A program made the translations under genes and the position numbers. DNA of 64,000 nt from Trichopria drosophilae (taxonomy: Eukaryota; Arthropoda; Insecta; Hymenoptera; Diapriidae): NCBI GenBank assembly GCA_030407085.1, contig CM059584.1, forward strand, positions 138,746,001-138,810,000. The letters run 5' to 3'. The notes beneath the pieces were generated by a model that saw only the letters and a list, made by a program, of their open reading frames with translations, searched no databases and was not told the DNA's origin. Shown piece by piece: positions 59,001-64,000 of this stretch (position 1 is the first letter of the stretch; each line of letters starts with the position of its first letter).

Positions 59001-60023
59001 GCAGGAATATCTATAAAACTAGTAAAAATCGCATCAATCGATCGAACTTTTTTCAATGGGGAATGGTTCGTTTGCATTCACAATAGGAACAATCTGACAT
59101 ATTCGTAAGTTTAATTTATTCATGCATTAATTCGACAAATCTGCTGCGGAATTCAATAATCCTATTTGAAATACGATTTAAACCCCGTTAATTAACAAAG
59201 ACGAAAAATGGAAGGTTCCGTAAAACGTATTAAGTCGAAAAGGAGCTTTCTGAATCAACGCATCAAATCGTGATAAGCTAAATTTTAAAATAACCTCAAT
59301 ACAATTTCGCTTTAAATTATTTTGTCGTGCAACTAAAAGCTTAGAAAAATTGAAATGTGTGTTCATTTTAATGTAAAACACATTTTTTCTTCGATAGTTG
59401 ATAGAAATCCGAGTTTGAATCCATTAATCGACTGCAATGCAAATGATTTTATGGAACTTTAAAAATCGCAGTGAAATTTGGATTTTCGGAAGTTGATTCG
59501 GAACGGTTAAAGTTAATTTCCAAAAGTTTCGAATTCTTATATGGTCGCTTAATTTTTTATTACGAAAAAAAAAAACAAAAAAAGTTACAGGCCAGGGATT
59601 CGAACTGACGACCTAAGAAAGTTTAACATGCCAGCCACTATCACGTTCCCGCATCCTTCGAATATGAAAATATTATTCTAAAACCGATATTTTTGAAGTT
59701 CAAGGATGCAGTCGCGTGTCCATGGATTAGTAATTAGATATTAATCAGAAAGAAAATTGTTACCTCGTGTTGAGATCATCAAGTTTTGCCAAAAGGCCAT
59801 GAGAGACAATGACGCTGCTCGAAACAAAGATTCCAGCTTGAGCATTTGCATCTTCGATGTTCCTTTGTATAGGGGCCAGTCTCTCTCCGAATTTTTGCAT
59901 TTGGTCCAGTAAATCCTTAACCTCTGATGGATTGTTAGGATTTTGCCAGCCGCTTTGAAGTGTCTCAGCAGCTGTCATCCGTGAGGATAACTCCTCAAGG
60001 GATTTTTGGAAGACGCTTAATTT
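40917..60023 (-). CDS. Dys: Dystrophin, C-terminal part, 10 exons; 5' part outside window
   Basis: Links the actin cytoskeleton to the dystroglycan complex at the muscle and neuronal membrane. Exons in transcript order: 60023-59764, 56312-56148, 55262-55126, 54969-54765, 54607-54522, 54119-53680, 53500-52871, 51982-51868, 51451-51341, 41014-40917. All borders are GT/AG, phases match, and 748 residues read without a stop to TAA. Domains: last spectrin-like repeat, WW domain region ([24 protein letters not shown]), EF-hand region ([30 protein letters not shown]), ZZ zinc finger ([16 protein letters not shown]), [10 protein letters not shown] and [13 protein letters not shown], a leucine-rich coiled coil for dystrobrevin binding, and a tail ending [17 protein letters not shown]. 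Similarity to vertebrate dystrophin is extensive. Actin-binding and other repeats must lie right of the window, or a short isoform may start nearby. Confidence 0.96.
41015..44222 (-). other. Dys: Dystrophin intron, left of Copia
   Basis: AT-rich; no exon, ORF or repeat family recognised. Confidence 0.6.
44218..44222. repeat. Copia target-site duplication, left (AAAAT)
   Basis: Matches 48932-48936 right after the other LTR. Five bases is the usual Copia length. Confidence 0.8.
44223..44472 (-). repeat. Copia LTR, left copy (3' LTR)
   Basis: 250 bp. On the minus strand it starts TGTTGAGATCG and ends GCTAAGA, with an AATAAA at 44288-44293. The first six bases include the pol stop codon. Confidence 0.93.
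44467..47994 (-). CDS. pol: Copia Pol polyprotein (PR-IN-RT-RNase H)
   Basis: 1175 codons; the true upstream part is Gag in another frame. Domains: CCHC zinc knuckle at residues 47-60 ([14 protein letters not shown]); aspartic protease (LDSGCSSH, Asp 100); integrase HHCC (His 235, His 240, Cys 269, Cys 272) and catalytic D299, D362, E398 with 35 residues between the last two; reverse transcriptase with YVDD near 850; RNase H from about 1012 ([43 protein letters not shown]) to VADIFTKGL. No internal stops. The stop TGA lies within the first bases of the 3' LTR. Confidence 0.94.
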   Translation of the reverse strand: MMRGKVTRARISNALAAKASINNKKPWKPKKNDDRVNKTGDSFKFKCHRCRKFGHKASECRDKGNTDKSNVSSLYASETDLKCQAFGVKNENSRNGWCLDSGCSSHLCNDKRDFTNLSISKVEGTLNLATDSSTEIKAKGTVSISTEIDGLLKTVNVRDALYVPELRTNLLSVGKITDHGHTVVFDKHSGKVIDRNKEIVLVADRINDLYYVREKASNCNNVVDKLYSNSFENWHRRMGHVNTRDLAECVRSGIIRGIDISTIDDDFKCEVCILGKMTRSPFPSNSQRKSELLEIVHSDVCGPMRKESNGGAKYMATFIDDKSRWCVIRLLKTKDEVFEAFKDYKALAENQTGRKIKSLQTDNGKEYRNGRFDKFLAEHGISRRLTVTYTPEQNGVAERKNRTLNDMARCLLIQSGLPMSFWGEAVNTANHIRNRCPSKILNGKTPFELWNGTVPDVRYFREFGSRAYSLNRKPNKGKFDRRSIEGVLVGYSDESKAYRVWIPAEKRVDVSRDVKFIERTEIQIPQSEGMEFFDIPEDEQPVQPNGPVMELNFEFGADGTNWNEAIFEEPEIVEEDVITKDEVINLDPTPLGRGPGRPRILRTGARGRPRKIFHEAAAAYPNVEFANQAEVPLKEALQGSDADQRIDALESEVESILKNKTWIAVPRPEDRTVIRSRFVLRNKFNSDGTFERKKARLVAKGFSQRPGIDFEETFAPVARIGSIRLVSALAVQLGLVLNQLDITTAYLNGDLNEEIYMDPPTGIMEALDGLAQSESNSKISIEARDTFNQLATGNKVLLLKKALYGLRQAGRCWHEKLRRVLEEFGFAQSSSDPCVFHLRRGEDLVLIAVYVDDMIVASKRNGDVVKRLYEFLSRKFEVKDLGLVRSCLGIDFSQKEGKIFLSQRGYVDGLLSRFGMSECNPVGTPINLATKLIRSKEEPTESEARPYRELVGALMYLAVCTRPDIAHTVSYLGQFNNCHDSTHLAAAKRVLRYLKGTCDFGICFEKTSHQLTGHVDADWANCVEDRKSYTGFVFTLARGPISWESRKQRTTALSLTEAEYMALSEATKEAMYLRDFLIGLGFDNLANVRLFSDNNGAIKLAENPVFHNRSKHIDVRHHFVRGALERGSIVLSHKATDDMVADIFTKGLSGPKHRKCVDLLGLDIVKRSSRIEGKC
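44473..44481 (-). other. Copia polypurine tract
   Basis: GAGGGGAAG immediately precedes the 3' LTR on the minus strand. It also encodes the last residues of pol. Confidence 0.7.
47924..48565 (-). CDS. gag: Copia Gag
   Basis: 213 residues from ATG to TAA. It has the Copia-type capsid fold motifs ([56 protein letters not shown]). The frame ends just before the nucleocapsid zinc knuckle, which is encoded at the start of the overlapping pol frame. The two frames overlap by about 71 bp, and the similarity appears to switch between them near a CGCGCGCG tract. Usual Copia elements have gag and pol in one frame, so this is either a one-base mutation or a frameshift site. Confidence 0.9.
   Translation of the reverse strand: MASHHAVRVESLTKDNFDTWKIQMEALLVRNDNWTYVSGENVRPSVVAGDDESGAAAAAWDKADRIARSDLILAISPAELKQIKGCDTSNAVWQKLQSIYQSTGPARKATLLKRLTLHRMEDGDSVQEHLRQFFDTVDRLSEMEIKVNPDLLAIMLLYSLPPSFENFRCAIESRDNLPTPEALRVKILEESDARKGDTRAHIERIGGKSIDKQ
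48668..48681 (-). other. Copia primer-binding site (initiator tRNA-Met half type)
   Basis: GGTTATGGGCCCAG directly follows the 5' LTR, as in Drosophila copia, where an internal fragment of initiator tRNA-Met primes reverse transcription. Confidence 0.8.
48682..48931 (-). repeat. Copia LTR, right copy (5' LTR)
   Basis: 250 bp, one substitution from the left copy as read by eye. Confidence 0.93.
48932..48936. repeat. Copia target-site duplication, right (AAAAT)
   Basis: Matches 44218-44222. Confidence 0.8.
48937..51340 (-). other. Dys: Dystrophin intron, right of Copia
   Basis: AT-rich. The block at about 50220-50600 resembles the one at about 900-1260 in style (ATATCAAAAAACGC). A + ORF at 50835-51104 has a hydrophobic start and no recognised family. 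No exon seen. Confidence 0.5.
51341..51451 (-). CDS. Dys: Dystrophin exon, Gly/Pro-rich tail
   Basis: Encodes [20 protein letters not shown] and [13 protein letters not shown]. It is in phase with its neighbours; the NLLHMA block precedes the final conserved exon. Confidence 0.85.
51452..52870 (-). other. Dys: Dystrophin introns around exon 51868-51982
   Basis: Nothing recognised beyond the exon. A short CCCCTTTGGT-type tandem lies at 52207-52240 and CCAATT-rich repeats at about 52470-52600. Confidence 0.5.
51868..51982 (-). CDS. Dys: Dystrophin exon, C-terminal tail
   Basis: Encodes [20 protein letters not shown] and [17 protein letters not shown]. Acceptor TTTTAG, donor GTATGT, ending with one base of a Gly codon. 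Confidence 0.85.
52871..53500 (-). CDS. Dys: Dystrophin exon, post-ZZ and coiled coil
   Basis: 210 codons, phase 0-0. It encodes [20 protein letters not shown] and [16 protein letters not shown], a Ser/Pro-rich linker, then heptad-repeat helices ([40 protein letters not shown]), the expected dystrobrevin/syntrophin-binding part. Confidence 0.96.
53680..54119 (-). CDS. Dys: Dystrophin exon, EF-hand region 2 and ZZ zinc finger
   Basis: Encodes [20 protein letters not shown], the [20 protein letters not shown] block and [20 protein letters not shown]. The ZZ finger follows (C-x2-C, C-x2-C, C-x2-C pattern then His residues), binding the dystroglycan tail together with WW and EF-hands. Confidence 0.97.
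54120..54521 (-). other. Dys: Dystrophin intron
   Basis: AT-rich; nothing recognised. Confidence 0.6.
54522..54607 (-). CDS. Dys: Dystrophin exon, EF-hand region link
   Basis: 86 nt, too short for many gene finders. It encodes [20 protein letters not shown] and GHLEEKYR, and is joined in phase on both sides. Confidence 0.95.
54765..54969 (-). CDS. Dys: Dystrophin exon, EF-hand region 1
   Basis: Encodes [20 protein letters not shown] and [18 protein letters not shown], matching the first dystrophin EF-hand-like module. Confidence 0.96.
55126..55262 (-). CDS. Dys: Dystrophin exon, WW end and EF-hand start
   Basis: Encodes [20 protein letters not shown] and [20 protein letters not shown], with donor GTAGGT after the first base of a Leu codon. 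Confidence 0.95.
55263..56147 (-). other. Dys: Dystrophin intron with dispersed repeat
   Basis: A copy of the family at 3.6-4.1 kb lies at about 55775-55985: GATTGCGAATCTGACCTCAG at the left and an inverted counterpart (CAGTTTCGTAATCAGCG) at the right, making an inverted pair about 200 bp across. The rest is AT-rich. Confidence 0.55.
56148..56312 (-). CDS. Dys: Dystrophin exon, repeat end and start of WW domain
   Basis: Encodes [15 protein letters not shown] and [20 protein letters not shown]. The WW domain begins at PWERA and continues in the next exon. Confidence 0.95.
56313..59763 (-). other. Dys: Dystrophin intron
   Basis: No exon recognised. It has ACTAGTG-type short repeats at about 56690-56780 and two tRNA-like B-box sequences on the minus strand (57324-57334 and 59595-59605). 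Confidence 0.55.
59587..59656 (-). repeat. tRNA-like B-box sequence with downstream T-run
   Basis: On the minus strand a TAGTGGCTGGC A-box-like motif is followed by a B box GTTCGAATCCC at usual spacing, then T-runs that could end pol III transcription. T-arm pairing is poor, so it is likely a SINE relic rather than a tRNA gene. Confidence 0.35.
59764..60023 (-). CDS. Dys: Dystrophin exon, last spectrin-like repeat
   Basis: Encodes [40 protein letters not shown] and [11 protein letters not shown], a spectrin-repeat helix pattern. Acceptor TTTGCAG; donor GTAACA after two bases of an Arg codon. Confidence 0.92.
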
Positions 60024-63000
60024 CTGCAAATTCAAGAAAAAACAAAAATATTAATGAAATGTCACACAATTAAAAATGTTATTTGTTAATTACAAATAAT
60101 TAACTTAATATATATTTATTATATTTACATGTCATATTATTGATGTCTACACATATTATTTCTGAATCGTTCTGTTCCATCAGTTTTATCGAATTTTGTT
60201 CGATGGCAATTATAAAAATAAATTAAGTTCGACATTCCTTCTACCTATATAAATCACTGGATTTTAATTTCAACCAATTTCCGATCGCCTGAAAGCGCGC
60301 AATGTTTTTCCGTTAGTCTATTCACTTTTCAAGCAATCGGAAAACAGAGCGGGAAAGAAAGGAGACCCGCACGTACGAGATCGACTAATTAGACCGTTTT
60401 TCGATTTAACTCAGAGACGCATTTGTACTTTTGAATATTTCGAACGGAAAGGAAATGCGGGTTCGTTGGCTACGCGCAGTTTTTCCACTTTTTTTCTATA
60501 AAATACTGAGGCATTCACTAAAGGCTTTTCTCCCTTTGTTATCGCAAATGAGAATTACAGAAATGCGCGTGAGAACGGTCCAGCGGCCATTGAATTCGTT
60601 CGAAAAAAGAAAAAGTTACTGGCCGTATTAATGCCATTATTATGATATTTATGGATATGCGATGGAAAATCAGTTTATGTGGCAATAACGCGCTATGAAA
60701 CAGAATTCATCGTTTTCCTATGTTTTGATAATTATTCTTCAGTGGATGGGAGTAAGAAGACTGCAGTAGAATATATGGACTGAAATAATGTAATAGGCTG
60801 TAAAAACCTTATTTATATTTAATTTTTTAAAATTCTGGTTAATTTTTTGACACTGACGTCGAAAGGTAATTCATAAGAATATGTCATTAGAACGTAGTGA
60901 AATTGAAAATGTTTATTAAAAAAAATAAAAAATACATGAAAAAAGAAGCTTGAGTTTATTTTTCGCGTGTCTTTCACACTCATGTAATACTTTGTCGGGA
61001 AATGGTATTGGACGGCGCCAGACAATTAAGTTAATTAGCCGATGCAGCCGGCAATGTAGTGGCACTAATGTCGAAACGGGGTAAGAAATAGCGTAGGTGA
61101 AAGAAAAAAAAGAAAAACAAAAGATTCTGATGCGCGGAATGGAGTTAACATTAATTGCCATGCTTGGTACATAATAAATGACATCGCGCGGACTATGTTA
61201 AGAAAAAATCTCTCTCCTCCTTCCTCTAACGCATGTACAAAAGCACACACAAACACACACTTTTAGTAGCTTTATAAGACACCAGGGCATGACTCTATTA
61301 CCCGTTACATGCATAAGAAAATACGTCGAGAAAATGGAGAAGTTGGGAAAACGTTTGCTATTACGAAAATATGGCTGCTCTTTTATTACCAGGCCTTTTT
61401 CAATTTTTTCCCACAATTCAATTATTACTTTTCATTTTCAATTTACAAACTATAGAAAATTCATGGGTTTACTCAGATTCGTCAGCCGCTTCTTTACATG
61501 TTCTAATGGCTATGATGGAAAGGAAAATTTAATATCTAATGTAGGTATGCGCTTTGCATTTTAAATGCTTACACTTAAAAGACGAGATATTAAAGACATG
61601 AAAGAACGTTTCACCGTCAATTTTGGTCTCCAATTTTATTCCAATGTCTAAAAAAGAATTCGAATTCGAAAAACATTTTTGGATATCCTGAGGGCATGCA
61701 GGACGGATAAAGGATTCTCGGGAAGAATTCAAGACGTCCTCTGCTGTACAAGTATGATCCTCATGCTAATATTAACCCAACCATCAACTATATTGGAATG
61801 GGTACTAATAGAGCCTTATTTAATCTCTGATTAACGATTAAAATGTTAAAAAATTACAGCAGTGATCTTCAACATCCCCAAAACTGAATCTTTAAAGGAA
61901 AAATTATAGGAAATGTGTTTTTCAAAGTATTGGTTGATATTTGTCGAGACTGGAATCTATTTTGTTGTTACAATCAAATCACTTTATCGTGTGAACAGGA
62001 ATTTAGTTGTTGAGTGTATGACACTCTCAAAGAAAAGAATTCTAATTAATCTTTAAATAGTAAAAATGGTAACTTTGTTTTTCAGTTGATTGTAATTTAG
62101 CGAAAACATGCCAACGTCATTAATAGATAAACAGTATGGGCGATTATAAATCGAGATTACATAAACTAGTACAATTATCGTGTACCTTTGTTAACTACAA
62201 GTTCATTTGATATTTTACGTAATAAAATTTTATTTACCAGATCAGATATGGAAAACTTCTATATACGATATATGTATGTACTTTGAAAATAATGGCACAA
62301 GAGTTAATTTACATTAACTAGGATCTTTTTTCAACAAATGCTTGTTGGTAAATACAGTGATGTTGATTGGTATAAGTATAGTATTACTAATACTAAAAAC
62401 ATTAATAATTAATATAGGGTGTAGCATATTTATACAGTCTGCGCGATATGTATAAAATATTAAAACAAATTATATTTGTGATAATTTATTAGTAATTTTT
62501 AGTACATTTTAAAATCGTATAAAAATGTAATTTTCTACAGTCATTTCAAAGTTATTCTATTTTCTATTTTGATTCCTTTTGTATATAATTTTTGAAAATT
62601 TCTGGTAACCCACCGCCTATTGCTACTTGAATAATTTCAATTCGTAAATTAAAATAAAATAGATTTCAATTATTTAACGACGTAAAAGAGATTGTAAAAA
62701 CAGATTTCGGCATAGTCGAAACTTGGAATAGATAATAAACTATAAAATTATTAGAGATTTATGGGCATTTCAGTAATTAATTTCATTATTGTTCAATTTA
62801 TTTTTGTCTCTACAACTTACTTGTCATCCATTCGACATAATGATATTAATAAAATTAAAGTTATTACATCGACCCATTGATTTATAAAACGATAAAATGA
62901 GACATACGATACTTTCGCTTTCCAGATTTACCCACGTGCAATTATGTAACTAAAAACAAAATGACGCAAAAGCGCATACTGAGTATTAAACAATTTCCGG

Positions 63001-64000
63001 TTGAAGTTGTCTAACTATGAGGAGATTCTTGTAAATGTTTCTAAAATTTGATTTTATGTAGCTTTAACGTATGTTAATAATAATCATTATTTAATTGCGG
63101 CGATTAATATTGCTCAACAGACAAGTAAGTGATCAGTCTAGACTGAATGCTTAACTTTTTACTAAAAGAACTAGTAAAATCACAGTATACGTAACTTAGG
63201 AAACAAATTGTACTTTAGTTTTAGTGACTATATAATTCGACAGACAGTAATAATTCTTTAACCGAATTACTACCTACTGTTACTATTTTTTATATTTTCT
63301 TTCATAATCTTTATTTTTTATTATAACACTTCCAAAACGTTACATGAAAGATAGGTATGAAAGGTATTAAAAATGTAGATACATTTTGTTATAAGGTAAG
63401 AAACACTAAATTTAAAAGAAAGAAATTCAACTTTTACTAGTTTTCTTAATGAAGTGGGAATGGTTATATTTATATAGTTACGTTTATATATTTCGCCTTT
63501 TAATCGTTTTAATATTATACACATTATGATAAATTACATATTTAAAGGTACTGAAGGACTCATGTCTTTCTATAAATAAAAATTGTCAAGACTAGAAAAA
63601 CATTAGACAAGATTAGCTAGTCAAAAATAGATAAAATTAGTAGACTTAAATTAGACAAAGGTAGATCTAATTAGAAATTAATATCACAGTAGTACAGAAA
63701 TGTGAAAAAAATTGAAAATTGCACATAACATAAAAAAAATAACGATATATTTCATCCCTCTGTACAGTTTTTTGAAAATAGTAAAAATGATTATTAATGT
63801 AGCTTTCAAACCTAATCAGAAGATGACATGAAACATGTTTAGAGAACTCTTCTTTAGAACCAAGTTGTCCATCATTAATGTAGATTAAAAGGAATGAGTA
63901 ATTAAAACATTGGATTATCAAAACGTACTTTATAACACGGAGTATCAACAATAACATAAATAGTTTCCACTTATTACAAAATTTAATGTGCAATAATGGC
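60024..64000 (-). other. Dys: Dystrophin intron or upstream region
   Basis: No coding exon recognised up to the window edge. The stretch at about 60240-61320 has higher GC and homeobox-like TTAATTAG motifs, and may hold regulatory sequence or an internal promoter for a short isoform. The rest is AT-rich. Confidence 0.5.

Overview
The window looks like an AT-rich insect (at least arthropod) nuclear genome segment. It has short coding exons with GT/AG borders inside long introns, two conserved animal genes, and many arthropod-type transposable elements. No prokaryotic features are seen. I cannot name the species from the sequence alone.

Layout: (1) 1-5490 is non-coding, with a palindromic dispersed repeat at about 3.6-4.1 kb. 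(2) 5491-33682 on the + strand is a conventional calpain (CysPc protease core, calpain beta-sandwich domain, penta-EF-hand), here rebuilt from 14 exons that read through in one frame for 738 residues; the first exon with the start codon is not identified. Its introns hold an 11.1-kb Ty3/Gypsy retrotransposon (13997-25101), a 5'-truncated Jockey-like LINE, a small TIR element and a 1.18-kb foldback element. (3) 33.7-40.9 kb is intergenic and rich in DNA-transposon-like inverted repeats. (4) 40917-60023 on the - strand is the C-terminal part of dystrophin (last spectrin-like repeat, WW, EF-hand region, ZZ zinc finger, coiled coil, tail), here rebuilt from 10 exons giving 748 in-frame residues. 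Its 5' part lies beyond the right edge. Its last intron holds a near-intact Copia element (44223-48931) in the same orientation as the gene. Calpain and dystrophin are convergent.

The most unusual object is the Gypsy element. Its single 2082-codon pol frame carries protease, RT and RNase H, then about 1000 extra residues before the integrase. That insert contains an OTU-type cysteine protease/deubiquitinase domain with Cys and His in place, and next to the integrase a region resembling a degenerate macro domain. The two 656-bp LTRs look identical and are flanked by a 4-bp target duplication, so the copy is young. A possible spliced antisense ORF lies between pol and the 3' LTR.
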